DNA of 64,000 nt from the NCBI GenBank assembly GCA_963402885.1, contig OY727100.1, forward strand, positions 13,113,395 through 13,177,394, given 5' to 3'. The DNA comes from Antedon bifida (Eukaryota; Echinodermata; Crinoidea; Comatulida; Antedonidae). Both the position numbers and the translations under genes were made by a program. Of the stretch, positions 13,955 through 26,712 are shown piece by piece. The notes under the pieces are model-generated. The model searched no databases. It had not been told where the DNA came from and saw only the letters and a list, made by a program, of their open reading frames with translations. The first letter of the stretch is position 1. Each line of letters starts with the position of its first letter.

Positions 13955-14325
13955 AAGGAGGTGATGCATTTTTTGTGTTCATTTCTATGGCGGGCCTTTT
14001 CAATTCCTATGGAGAAATTTACATCCACCAATGAGGTATTTCTTACACTGTTTGTTTACAATTTCACTGTGTTTCCATATGTTATTCTCCATACCTATGG
14101 TATAAAGCAATTTACACCTACAAATGATGAGGTATGTTTTACATTACTATCTTAAAAGATACATTTCTTGTGCTAATCTATGGCATTCCCTATTCTTACA
14201 CCGTATAGCACTTTACACCAAAGAGGTATGTTTTTAATACACTGTTTGTTTGTTTATTTGTTGTTACTCTATGGCATCCATACTATGGTATACATCTACC
14301 AAGCAGGTAAAGTATCACTGTTTGT
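13955..14325. repeat. Degenerate tandem repeat, roughly 80-97-bp period
   Basis: GAGGTATGTTTT-like words preceded by TTTACACC or TACATC recur at about 13959, 14031, 14128, 14224 and 14305, with ACTGTTTGTTTAC and CTATGGCATTCC in each unit. Divergent, about four to five units. Confidence 0.65.
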
Positions 14326-14685
14326 GTACAACATGTGTATTATGTTCATCTCTATTGCATTCTTCATTAACCTATACAGCATTGTAGCAATGTTATTATC
14401 CCTTATATGGTAATTAAATATTCAATTAGTCAGATACAATACTTAAAGTCATTGATATAAAAACAAGGGTCAATATTTAAACAAGTTGAGTGAAAAATTA
14501 ATTAGAAGATGTGATTGAAGCATCCTTAAAATATATCCATATTATACTGTTAATAGCAAGCACGGATTTGTACATTTTTAGCTATTTATAGGTAAGATAT
14601 TTGATTTAAATAGTTTGTAATCACTGTTTCTCACATTTTGTTGTAAATATTCTAATATTTTATTCTGTTTTTTTTTTTTAAACAA

Positions 14686-15056
14686 AAATGTCTGTGTGAA
14701 AAGGATGTTAGACAACCTTAAATTTCTGTGTGAAAAGGATATTAGACAAAAATGTCTGTGTGAAAAGGATGTTAGACAACCTTAAATCTCTGTGTGAAAA
14801 GCATGTTCGACAACCTTAAATGTATTGTGAAAAGGATGTTAGACAACCTTAAATGTCTGTGTGAAAAGGATATTAGACAACTTTAAATGTCTATGTGAAA
14901 GGATGTTAGACAACCTTAAATTTCTCTGTGAAAAGGATATTAGACAAAAATGTCTGTGTGAAAAGGATGTTAGACAACCTTAAATTTCTGTGTGAAGAGG
15001 ACATTAGACAACCTTTTAAGGTGTCTGTGTGAAGAGGATATTAGACAATCTTTAAG
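14686..15056. repeat. Minisatellite, about 30-36-bp unit, 11 copies
   Basis: The unit is AAATGTCTGTGTGAAAAGGA then TGTTAGACAACCTT. Two alternating forms (GATGTTAGACAACCTTAAAT and GATATTAGACAAAAATG) are visible, suggesting a higher-order unit of about 66 bp. Confidence 0.9.
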
Positions 15057-17283
15057 TGATGCATCTTGAAATTACTCAAGAGCAAAGGCATTGAATCTGT
15101 TATCCATTAAAACGTACAAAACATTTTATCAATACAACTCACATTAATACATTAATGTACGGTTCTTCACTTGACAACTCAAGCGCAACAAATGTAGTTG
15201 GTAATGTATAATGTAATGTTCCTATCAATATCACAGTGTCTGAGAGACCTACTTCCTAGGTGAATGTACAGTGCTCGGTACATTTGAACAGTATCACTAG
15301 TGCTTTAATGTTTATTGGGTTGCAAAGCCTACTGCTAGATTTTCTCACTTTAAAATGGTTTGTTTGTGTTTAAACTTTCTTTGTAATTCTAACTAGGAGG
15401 AGTACTGTATCAAGGATCTGTAATTTATTTGTAAGATGTTGACAAACAACAGTTTTTGGCAAGTTGAGAGTATTGACATGTAGGCCTACTGTCCCATGAA
15501 AATATACCCTGTAAATGCGGAACCTGCTCGTATGGAAATATTTAAGAAAGAGTGACCCCCCGTAGGCCTAATATTATAGCGATATCAGATTTTTGATAAC
15601 TTGAATGAACACACAGATTTAAGCTGTTCAAATTAGTCGATTGTCGTGAAAAGAGAAACCAGCTTGTATTTGAAACACCTCTGCAAAAAGTGGTATCTCC
15701 CAACTGTACATGGAAAATTATACTATTGTACATATTTTTTTTTTTTTGTATAAAATTGAACAATTGATTACTGTACATAAATAAATTGGTTGAGCATGAA
15801 ATATCACGTATATAAAAAATACACAAAACATTGGCTTTAATGACATTTTATCCAGTTAAGAGCTAGGCACAAAATAGAAGTCTATAAAATCTCATATGTA
15901 CATAGACTACTTCTGTAGGATTTAACATTACTTTACTACACAGTCTTTTATGACATTAACTCATTGCTCTTTGAGTGGCTATGCTTCATGCCTTGTATCA
16001 ATCAATGTCACTTTTTATGTGTTAAGTGAAAACTGAAGATGCTAATTAAACACACAGCAACATCCTATTGCCAGAAAATATTTCACCTGCTTGTATTTGT
16101 AATGTCATTCTTACCCACAAAAACTTGACCGAACGACAACAGCTTGATTAAGTCCATGGGTCCAAAGTAACTTTTAACTTTCTATGATTTTTAACTTTTC
16201 GTATCAATAGGTTTATCCAGGTAAGCCTAGCACTATGTTTTCTATATGTATTTCACAAGCTCAACATTTTTTTTCGGTTTGGCGGGGGATATTCTTTAAT
16301 TCTGTCACTTTTACTTCTTTTAACAAATTTGTAATTACTTTCCATGCAATTATGCGCATTTTGTAACGTACATGCACATGAAGTTTGTTGTGAGGATAAC
16401 TATAATCAGGCCTTGTCTTTTGAAAATTAAAGGTACGCTACAAATTGCACTCCTCAATACATTCACGGATGCTGTAGGTGTGCTGTTTGTATTTTGGTGT
16501 GTAGAAGTTTACCAAATTTAAGCGTGTTATCAATCGCACTCCTCAAGGGCAGTTTAGGAGTGTGTTAGGTGAGTGATCGCACTCGCTCGTCTTAAAAGAC
16601 AAGGTAACTCGCCAAAGTTATGAGTTCAAATCTAGTTTACATTACTTTTTAAGCTTGGTATACCACTGAGACGAACAAGGATGTAACAGGGAATAATTTC
16701 GCCAGTGTAGCAAAGCAAAAATCTATACAAACCAACCTTACTGCGACAAAAATCTAAAATTGTGTAGAAAAAAATACAATTGATACAAAACTATGTTTCT
16801 CGACTCAAAAATCAGTTTGATTAACAATATTGCTAAACAAGATTTTAAAATGAAATTTTTCTCTAATGTAAGCAATTTATACAGTAGTAACAATTACAAA
16901 CTAAAGCCATACATTATTGCAAGAAAAAATGTACTTAACTCTGATAACTGCAGTAAACTTATTTTGATACAATTTTTATAGGAAAAAAAATGGTAATGTT
17001 ATAATTCTTGGCCAACTTAAAAGTAGCAGTATTTTAAAACTGGGCCGGTTTTTAACACTACATTGCTTTTAACTTTCGACATTTTACTATAGCAGACTTT
17101 TATATTGTCGGCAGATTTAATTATTAAAACTATCAACTCAAAGCATGGATCTAATGTGACATTAACTATCCATCCTCAATGGAATTATTTATCGTATGCT
17201 CAATGAACTAAGGCTCAATCAAAAGTCCTATAGAAAGTAAATTTAATTGCATACTTATTGGAAAAGCCTCAGCACAGCCACGT

Positions 17284-17467
17284 AAAGCTCTGTCTACACT
17301 ATCAAACTTCATGTGACAAAAAAATGTAATGTAAATACATTTGATGGACATGGACATGATGATGTCATATCATTACCATATTTGGGAACATCACTACCTA
17401 CAGTACCATATTTGGGCACATCACACTTTTTTGTCAAACTAGTTTGATAGTGTAGACAGAAATTAAG
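17284..17467. mobile_element. MITE of the AAGCTCTGTCTACACTATC family, copy B
   Basis: Starts TAAAGCTCTGTCTACACTAT and ends GTTTGATAGTGTAGACAGA, with the usual TGATGATGTCATATCATTAC and ATATTTGGGCACATCAC interior. The right terminus is slightly eroded (AATTAAG instead of GCTTTA). Confidence 0.85.
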
Positions 17468-18014
17468 ATGCCAACCCTCTTGATTTCTTCAGAAGTTTCT
17501 AAAAAATTAAGATCCTAAATTATATTAACAAAATCTCCCAAAATTTTAATTTAAAAATAAAACATTTTTCAAACCCACTATCTGACTTACGTTTTTTAGA
17601 TGATTATATTTCTATATTTAGATTACATTCAATTAACTGCTACAATGTGCAAGGCAAATCTGTTAAAAACGCATCAAATCTGTTAACAAAGTATAAACAT
17701 CCCGAAATTGTTTAGTTGCTAAAATAACAAAAACCCTAAACAATGTATGCCTAATTGGTAGAGAAAAGTACTGTGAAGTATCTGTATTCGACATTTTTAT
17801 AGTATTTTTATGATTTGACAGAGAAAAAAATTCACCTTCAAATCTAATGAGCCACGAAAACTTTTGTGCAGTACAGTACTCTCTGATAAGGTTGAATAAA
17901 AATAAACAATGACTATTGCTTGAATATGTACTGTTGTTATAAGCTATTCAGGAAGGAACTACAGAAGGTTACAGAACTATTTAAACATCAAAGAAAATGA
18001 GGTGACAATCATTC

Positions 18015-18215
18015 GTTTATTTAGGATGGGTGTGACAAATATGGTCAGGGGTTACGAAAGTGACACCACCGACTAGTATCTCGTCCGGTGTTGGTAGTCT
18101 ATGAGTGCTAGCTATACCTGGAAAAACTCCCTCCCACCGTCCCCTCAAACAAGAGGTCTTGCGAAATGATGATGGTGGTTTGTGGGGAGCCTCCCACCTG
18201 ATGGCATAGTTCATG
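18015..18215. other. GC-richer island, possibly a repeat fragment
   Basis: This 200-bp stretch is clearly more GC-rich than its surroundings and is open on the minus strand for 65 codons. It matches no protein I recognise, has no splice context and lies inside an intron, so a decayed repeat is more likely than an exon. One copy of the splice-donor repeat follows at 18276-18332. Confidence 0.3.
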
Positions 18216-21200
18216 GACTATACCATTTGTGGAGAGGGATGTTCAATGAAAATTTCTACTTTTTGAGGTATATCTAGCTCTTCGAGGAGAAAGGGCTATT
18301 GTCGGTTTATCCAGGTAAGCTAGCACTCAGACTACCCTACACCATTGTTGGTTTGTGTAATTATTCTTATATGAGTTGGCAGCATTAATAAATTCTACAG
18401 CACTGTAGGGGTGTCAGTTTTAATATTGTTTCCTTATTGTGTGTGTGGACTACTCTGTTCTTTTTTTAGCAATCTTTACTATTAATCTACTTTAAACTGT
18501 GAGTGCTCAGTGGTGCGAAGTGCCTACAACAAAACCAGGAAGTAGTGGATAAATATCAACACTCAGGAGAAAGGATATGAAGAAGGAAGTAGGCTGTTTA
18601 TTTGCCAATAATGAGTTGAATTAAACCACATATTGTGTTTTTGCTGTAGATATTTCATGATAGGGAGAAATACAAATTGAACACATGACTTACACTTACA
18701 GTATGTACCAGTGGCCATATTAACCATTCACACTTAGGCTATTGGGAAACTAAATTAAAAATATCTTCTATCTAAAGTGAATAAAATTTAAGGGAAATAC
18801 TTCAAAGGGAAATATCTCACTTAAGTGACCTCCATGGTGTGATCGGCGGCTACAGATCCAGAATTTTGTTGGAGGAGGTTCTATAGAAAGGGGTGACTTT
18901 GATTTCAGCAGGAACATACTTTAGTAAACACATAATTATACAAACCAGGATAAACCTGTATGTAAATAGAGCACCTTGCAAAATCTATAATAGTGGGTCC
19001 AGACCCCATGGATACCCTACTCTGGGCCGGACTATTTTGTATTCAATGTTTGTTGAAAATACTGATACATGGATCTGTGCCATGTTGATCCGTGCCATGT
19101 TGATCCGTGCCATGTGGATTCCTGCCATTAGGAAATATCAATTTGGATCTTTGTTAATTGTGACACAAAATTGAGAACCAGTGATGTTCTATAGTATTAG
19201 TACGGTAGGCCTAAAGGCTAAATATTTTCCCTATACTTTCTGTAATATTGCAATTATACTATGCCCAAAAAATAGCTCTTTCCCAGGCATCTGGTTTCCA
19301 GGGGTGTCATCATGTTTTCGAGAACCAGTCATGTACTGTATACTCACTAGAGAGTGAGTGAGCAAACCCTACCATAACAGTAGTACTAATAATTAAGAGT
19401 GGTAGGGTCCTTGCTATCTACTGTAACAGTAAATCGACATACGAAAGCAACACTGAAAGTCTAATGTAAAGATGTACAGATGTACATACAATGCAACAAC
19501 TTTAGTTTAAGTTAGGAAATACTCAATTCATCAGACAGTGACTCAACAAAATAAAAAATATATTTAAAATTAAATAATTTGTTGCTGCGTCAATAGTTAT
19601 TAACTAAAGTAATAATTAAATTGTACAATTTTCAAATGCAGATGTATGATATACTGTAAATATAATGTCTTTAATATGGATGAGAGTAAAAAGGGGGAAT
19701 ACCTCAAATCTTCCAGGAAATAATGGTATTCATTTAAAAGAGAAAAGGAAATGTTTCACTGCAAAAAGTTCATTTGATGCTAATTAAGAAAATATAGAAA
19801 GATTTATCACGGTATTTTTATTATTAAGTGTCTTCCTTGTCTAGATTTTACTTGCGTCATACTTGCATTAATTTGCTAAAGGGAGGATCTTTCAAGCTAC
19901 CCAAAATGAGTTAAAGAAGAACATAGAAAACTTACAATCTACACAGACTGAATGTCAATAGAATGTGGTGAGGCAAAATACACACCAGAAAAATAAAAGT
20001 ACTATAATTAATATTATACTTTTTAAGCATAAACATTAAAAAATGTGCAGATTTTTAAAAACTTTATTTTGTTATTATTTTACGGTGTATATTATTTGTA
20101 AATTTTGTGTTTACTGTTCAGGCATATTTTTCCATTAGTTTTGTTGAGGTTACTAACACATTTTTACATACTATACATAGCATGTCATACCTATACTTAG
20201 GCTGGAATCGCAATGAGAAATCAAAACGTCTGCTGAAATACTGTACTGTATCGCACAGTTTTAGAGAAATATGTAACAACATATCACAATACATAGAGAC
20301 TTAGGGTACTATAAATTAAGCCTCTGAAAAAGAAAAACTCTTTTACAGTTGATTTCCTGTTTGTGCTGCCAAGTGACTATTGCATTGCAAATATTAATAA
20401 TACTTGATCCAACGTCCCTGTTTCTTTCAATTTGTGAAGTTTAAAAAGGTCAACAGAGTGTCAATATTAACACTATATCTACAGTAGATATTATACAAAA
20501 TCTGGAAGGGTAACCAGAAGTCTGTTTAAGAATAACTTGTTTAGATCGCTACTAAGTATATTTACTTGTCTAATGTAGTCGGAACATAATTGCTGCAATA
20601 GAAGTTGTACTGCAAACAAAATAGATAATATACCGAGTCACGTACTGTATGATATTGAATTGCTAACACAGTATTAGTTCTGAAAGATACCAATTTGTAC
20701 TTGTGAAGTAAAAACAGAAATGTTAAGCCAAAGATCTTGCGAAAATGAATGAATACTGTACAGCAAGGGTATGCCTGCTTCAAGCACTTTCCCCTGCTCA
20801 GCCATCTATAGTATACTGTACCTATGCGTAGACCTACAGTACTGCAAAATACCACTGTTTACTACGGTACAGTCATCATGCAGATTTTTACTATATAATC
20901 AGGCCTACTGTAGAACTTACTTTATTTTAAGGCCGTAGTTTAATTAAAAACAGAGATGAGGCAAAGATGCTTTAAATTATAATTATTAATATAAAATATG
21001 ACGATAATACATCCCAAAAATAAGGCATTACAGTACAGTACTATAGAACCCCTCCTTTGCAACATCCCTATTAAAGGGACACCTCTATTAAGGGGATACA
21101 GTACAGTTTGTTGAGTCCCTTTATAATACTGTAGTGGGTTCTATAGTATAGATCACGCCAATAGAAAATAAACAGGATTATCTAACTCAAAGTATATCAT

Positions 21201-24034
21201 AGCAGAAAATCCATTCATGTGACAATGACAGGTTAAACTAGGAAATGACAATCGGATGTTGTGATTTGTATGGATACAATGTTGTATTATCACACAAAAT
21301 GTCATAAAAGAACGAGTCTGTAAATGAATAACAACCAGTAATTCTTTAACGACACTCAGATCACCACAGAATATCATTGACATTTTGAAAAAATATCTCG
21401 ACTGGAATTTTTTGTATTAAAACAGTTTTTTATTTGTTGTTTTTAACATTTTTAAACAAAATCTATGATTAGATAAAACTGCACTTTTATAACTTTTATT
21501 GTTTACTACCCTTGATTGCAAACAATTTAGCAATTAAAAAGTACAGTCATTACTATAAAAAACTGATAAGGAATGAAAATTAATATTTTAACTCAACGGA
21601 CTCTGTTTAGAAAGGGAGAATGACTATTAAGTATTGTATTATTACAAAAACAATTTAGTAATGTATTAATAAAAACAGAAAAAGAAAATCACGTTATAAG
21701 GAAATTACAAATACTGAGATGATTGATAACCAACAAGCATCTAACACTCACCAATCTTTATTTCCTTTTTACATAAACAATATAATACATTAAAAACATT
21801 GGACATGTTTATCAATTATCAGTGACAGTATAGCTCTATTACCATGTTTAGTATTACAGTATTACAGGGTTAAGACAGAGGGCAGACTCAGTCACCAGAT
21901 TTGCAGCTGCCTACAGGCTGATATGTACTGTATGCAACCCCACCGTTCTAAGGGGTAAACATTGATTGTTTTAAAATGAATTTGGTAATTTCAAATAACA
22001 TTGAATTCTTTATCCATAACAAATTTCAAGCAGTAAATTTGACTTTCAGAATTGATCATTAAACCGAAAGCATCTAGTAAGCATTCCACCACGCCCACTA
22101 CCACCAACACCAGATTGCGTACAGTAACAACAAAATTAAACCATGCAAAAACAAAAAGAAACCTGTGCTTCATATTACATTGGTGTCTGACTAACATACA
22201 GTAGTAGGGCCAGGGCCTACTAAAATCATGTATTATTTTAAACTGTACAGTGTACTATTTAAAGAGGATGATCTCCATTGAATTAGGCCAAGTTGATCAT
22301 GTCACCTGGTGAATTCAATTTCAAACAATAGAGAAAACAAATCAAAAAACAAATCTGAATTACGTATTTAGTGTCTGTGGTTTTACAATACATTCAATAT
22401 TAGGACTGAGTATATACTGTACCATACTACTGTATTCCTCTGTACATATAGCAAAGTGAAACTCTGCTATCTTTGCTACAGTATCTGAGGGCTGTTATAT
22501 CAGCGCCTTATTAATATTTATTCATTCATTCATTCATCAGTGGAAAATTTCTTCCATTTGCATAAAATATACATAGATTAAATTATGTTTGCTCTGACTG
22601 AGTGAGATACAAAAACAGAAAATTAAAAACAAAAACAATAATACAAAGCAGTGTCACATCACTACTGTACGGTATACTGACAAGCATTCAGTGTCCGAAT
22701 GGCAGCTGGATATTAAATGCTGTTATATCATGCTGTACCCATAATAATGTTTACTGTAGCTGAATGCACAATTATGAAGATATCCGAAGATGTACACTCT
22801 GCCCATTCACACCCATTCTTTTAATTAGGATATCCTACAGTACACTAATGGTATGGACCAAGCTACTGTACTCTAGAAAAATAGGGCAGGCTACTACAGT
22901 TATCACTTGCCCAAAAAAGCCAGGCCTTGTTGTCAGGATTAATCTATTAGAAAATTAATCTAAATTGCCTGGTAATTAGAGTTTGCTACTTGTGATACAC
23001 ACTGTTTCAGCATGAATAATATTGTCTATTGCACTTGTTTGTTACATCAGCCTACACGGCACAAAAGAAGACCTACAGTAGCCATCTGGAGTGATTTGAG
23101 CCAGGGAATTACTATCAGTGTTTAGGCTTACACTGTACAGTTGATTTTACTACTAGACTTTGTATGGCAGACTAAAATATAGTGTTAAAATGTTCATATA
23201 GACTGTACTACTCTGTTGTAGGGGTTCTCAGTAGGTTTTCCTTTTTTCATTTTTCATGCCACCTCCTCCTTTTTTTCAACCAAGTACTCTTTACAGCTAA
23301 TTGAACTGGGAGTATAGCCCGGTTCTGTACATGATAGCCTAACTCTAACTCGGTTATTAATTTGAAAATAATGTTTTTCACTTTAAAACCTGTTGTACAA
23401 TAAAAAAGCTCAACAGACCTTTATATTTTCCTTATATTTACTGTAGGGTCACAGCTTTCTGTGGAATTGGTATATAATTATAAGTATCTGTACATTTTTA
23501 CTGTAACAAAATATTCGTACAAAATTCCATATTCTATTAAATCTAAGTTAAACTTGAACAGACAAATGTATGTAATTGTAAAAAAAGTAGAGTGCTCATG
23601 CTATCTAGGCAGCATCTACCATACCAGCACTATTGTACTGTACAGTGTTCAGTATAGGAATTACAGTAGGCCTACCCAGTCATTAGTATAAAGCTCACAT
23701 AACATTTAATTCAAAAACTGAATCACACTGCAGGGTTATAATACGCCCAACAGCCTGCATTGTAAGGTGTCAAATTCTACATGCTATACTTATCCTACGC
23801 AATTATTTGACAAATTCTAGGCCAAGTATTCCTTTCAAAGAAAATTCTAAATTTAGGACTATTTATCAAAATAAATGTATTATAGAAAATCTTGAAGGTT
23901 CCTCTTAATGTACTGTACAAGGTACAGTATGAACGTCGAAGGATGTAACAATTCTAAGCCTTGCCCTTAGGGATAAATGGTTTCTATAATTAAAACTTTT
24001 ATATTATATGTTGAAAATGAAGCTTTAAGTTTAG

Positions 24035-24380
24035 TTAAAGATGTATTGTCCCCCTAAAAAATAATGTTTAACATTTTGTTTGTTGAATATGCCATTTTAA
24101 TGTAACATATAGTTAACCACTTTGACCAAAAATTGGATCTAAAAAAAATGTATTTACATGAAAAAACTGTAATTGAAAGCAAAAAAATGGTCGAATTGGT
24201 TGAATTTAGCCATTTATTATGTTACTTTATAGTGACATTTATAGTATACATTATTTTTGGGGGTATTTTATTCTATGGAAGTGATTAACTTTATTAAAAC
24301 TACAATATAACCTACAGTATTCAAAGTCTGATTTAATTAATCTTCATTTTTCATGTTTTTGGGGGACAATACATCTTTAA
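24035..24380. mobile_element. MITE with TTAAAGATGTATTGTCCCCC ends
   Basis: The left end TTAAAGATGTATTGTCCCCC at 24035 is mirrored by GGGGGACAATACATCTTTAA ending at 24380: 20-bp perfect inverted termini around an AT-rich, non-coding centre. If the terminal TA is the duplicated target, the termini are AAGATG...CATCTT. It lies within 150 bp of the exon 1 donor of the PPP1R16A-like gene. Confidence 0.88.
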
Positions 24381-24526
24381 AGACTTGTGTTATATAAAAC
24401 TTTGAAATTTGAATGTGAAAACTTCGAATTATTTGCTTAAAAAATAATACACAAATTACTAAAATAAAAATTACAACAAAATTAAAAAATTCAAAATATT
24501 TGAATGAAGGAAATTATAAAACCTAC

Positions 24527-24773
24527 CTTCCTCAACATCGCCCCTTGCCGCTGCTTCTAATAACGTCACATTTTCTACAAAATATATCGAGTATTTTCTC
24601 TTTAATTCCTCTTCGTGAAAACCTTTACGTTGTTTCTTTGTCTGATCTTTCTCGTGTGTATGGTAGCGTTTCAGTTGTTGTTGTCTTCGTTTCTTTGCGT
24701 GTTTAATCCTATCCTGAATACTCATTTTCTCTAAGGACGGCATTTCTGCCAAAAGTTCTGCGTGGTCTCCCAT
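24527..24773 (-). CDS. PPP1R16A: PPP1R16A-like protein, coding exon 1 (start codon, PP1-docking region)
   Basis: N-terminus of the regulatory subunit, residues 1-82 plus one base. It starts MGDHAELLAEMPSLEKMS, matching the family's opening (AEMP followed by an RLKHA/RIKHA basic helix), followed by a Lys/Arg-rich helix KHAKKRRQQQLKR. KYSIYF at about residues 65-70 occupies the PP1-docking (RVxF-type) position, and TLLEAAARGDVEE starts the first ankyrin repeat. The donor GTAGGT (24521-24526) splits a codon that is completed correctly by exon 2. The ATG at 24773 is preferred over an upstream in-frame ATG at 24908 because homology begins here. Whether a PPP1R16A or an unduplicated PPP1R16 ortholog cannot be told without alignment. 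Confidence 0.95.
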
Positions 24774-25549
24774 GATAATTGAACGTGAAATAAAATGTGA
24801 AATAAAGATCCGTGTAAAATTCCTAAAAGCACCGGGTGATCTACGAAAACTCAATGTAGCATTTTTGACAGCAACAATGGTGACATTCAAAAGAACTGAC
24901 TTCCTCAATGAGAACGGCTATGAGTGTCACACCAATTTCCCTAGGAAACGATGAGTTTGCATTTGGATTGACTATGGGTTGTTCATATAGGTCAAAGGTT
25001 AACTATCGCACAGAAAGCTACAGAATGTCCATGATGGCTTTCTATATCAAGTCCACTTTAATGCAGGATACAGTACGCAGAACTCTGTTGAAAATAATAA
25101 CCTTAATATTAAATTATTTAAATATTAATTTAGTAACTGTATACACTTACAGCCATTTTTATTTCACAGTATAATTATTATTAATTTCAGCAAATACATT
25201 GTATAGTCAGTGTTCTTTCAAAGCAGGTTTTACGAGCAATGTTGTAATTTTATTGTGATATCAATGGTTTTTTTAAATACATGAATTTTAACTTAATATC
25301 TGAATGTTATAATCTTATTGTATTTTTATTGTAAAAAATGCAGCAATTCAGCCGTTGGCTGCAAGTGCAATGTATTTTTCTTGTCTATAAATAAAGATAC
25401 AAAGATATAGTTACAGATTCATCAAATAAATTGGCTCCAACTGGTATTAAAAATGGTGTTCAATACTTAGAGAAAATTATACGTAAAATAAACACTTGTC
25501 TAGTAGTGGTAGGTTAATAGTCATTAAAAACATAGACAAAAGCAATCAG

Positions 25550-25862
25550 GTAAAGGTAAAGTTGAAACTTAAGCTAATGCTAACGACCGTGGTGCCCATC
25601 TCCATTTCCTTAGCGTTTGGGCCAGACTCAACTAAGTGTGTATGTTTGTGGGGGGTACGCCACTCCTCCCACACAAACGAATCTGATTTACCTTCCCAGT
25701 ACTTTTTACATACCGGTACCCATTTCTATCACCTGGGTGGGGAGGAACAATGTGGATAAAGAATCTTGCTCAAGGATTCAACACTGCAGTGACCGGGCCA
25801 GGCTTGAACCGGCAACCTCTTGATTGCAAGTCCAATGCTCTAACCACTGTGTCACAGCAATC
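25550..25862 (-). mobile_element. tRNA-derived SINE
   Basis: Read on the minus strand it starts near 25862 with a tRNA-like head: A box TGGTTAGAGC, an anticodon-like stem GACTTGCAATC, and B box GGTTCAAGCC. A tRNA-unrelated body follows, ending in TTTACCTTTACC-type repeats near 25550. The two internal Pol III promoter boxes are spaced as in a tRNA gene. Confidence 0.8.
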
Positions 25863-25904
25863 AACTCAAAAACCAAATGTCAATTGGGTAGAAAAAGTAC
25901 ATGT

Positions 25905-26147
25905 GTGACAAGTAAAATGTGATGTGCCCATATATGCACACGATGATGTCATATCAGTACCATAATTGTTGCAGATCAATACCATATTTTGGCATATCAC
26001 TACCATATCTGGGTATATCACTACCATATTTGGGCATCACTACCATATTTGGGCATATCACTACCATATTTGGGCATATCATTACCGTATTTCGGCATAT
26101 CACTACCACATTTGGGCACATCACAATTGATAGTGTGGACAGAACTT
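25905..26147. mobile_element. MITE of the AAGCTCTGTCTACACTATC family, copy C, with internal expansion
   Basis: It shares AATGTGATGTGCCCATATAT and GATGATGTCATATCAGTACC with the other copies. The usually single ACTACCATATTTGGGCATATC segment is expanded to about seven tandem units (25970-26125). The termini are eroded (right end TTGATAGTGTGGACAGAACT). Confidence 0.8.
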
Positions 26148-26319
26148 TTTATTATAGACTCAGAAATAAATTGTGTGTAATGTTTATCAAAAACCAATAC
26201 TACAGTATGGACAACTACTGCTTTATTTACAAACTTAAACATTTATTTTATAGTTGACAACTACAGTACCCACTGTACAACCACCAACTGTACACAGTAG
26301 AATACTGTTGACAATTCCA

Positions 26320-26418
26320 CCAGGAATACTGTACCAACTTGGAGGAATACTGTACCAACTTGGAGGAATACTGTACCAACTTGGAGGAATACTGTACCAA
26401 CTTGGAGGAATACAGTAT
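26320..26418. repeat. 21-bp tandem repeat, about 4.7 copies
   Basis: GGAATACTGTACCAACTTGG recurs every 21 bp with almost no divergence, which suggests recent expansion. Confidence 0.95.
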
Positions 26419-26426
26419 ATTCCCTA

Positions 26427-26712
26427 AGGCCGTGTTTCCTCAGCGAAAAATTAACCGCTAATTAACCGATAAAAATTAACCGATAAACAGCCTGTGGAAA
26501 CGGGGTTTAACCGATTCCACTCGCAAAAAATTAACCGATAATTATCTCATTTAAATCGTATAATTATCAGATAAATGCGATAATGTTTAACCTTTGACCT
26601 GAAGGACAAATTGTTGTGTTATGATCCGGGCATCTGGTTGTTTGGTAAATGACTGATCATTATTGGTTAGAAAATTAACCAATAATTTTGTTTTGGCTGT
26701 GGAAACACGGCT
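26427..26712. mobile_element. MITE with AGGCCGTGTTTCC termini
   Basis: The left terminus AGGCCGTGTTTCC is matched by the right terminus GGAAACACGGCT, flanked by TA on both sides. The interior is rich in AATTAACCGATAA words in both orientations, giving strong self-complementarity. No coding capacity. Confidence 0.8.

Larger units (their letters stand above)
12303..24526 (-). other. Intron 1 of the PPP1R16A-like gene
   Basis: About 12.2 kb without a recognisable exon. It contains three tandem arrays (12664-12985, 13955-14325, 14686-15056), MITEs at 17284-17467 and 24035-24380, three copies of the splice-donor repeat, a tRNA-like stretch at about 16560-16650 (CTCGTCTTAAAAGACAAGGT followed by GAGTTCAAATC) and an (ATTC)n microsatellite near 22522. 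The rest is AT-rich unique-looking sequence. Confidence 0.8.

Noticed and set aside
12664..15056. Possible CRISPR-like arrays
   Set aside because: These are eukaryotic tandem repeats without unique spacers between identical repeats.
15542..15826. 94-codon minus-strand frame
   Set aside because: No splice context, AT-driven composition, inside intron 1 of the PPP1R16A-like gene.
25919..26257. 112-codon frame with a repeated ISLPYLG motif
   Set aside because: It is the internally expanded module of MITE copy C.
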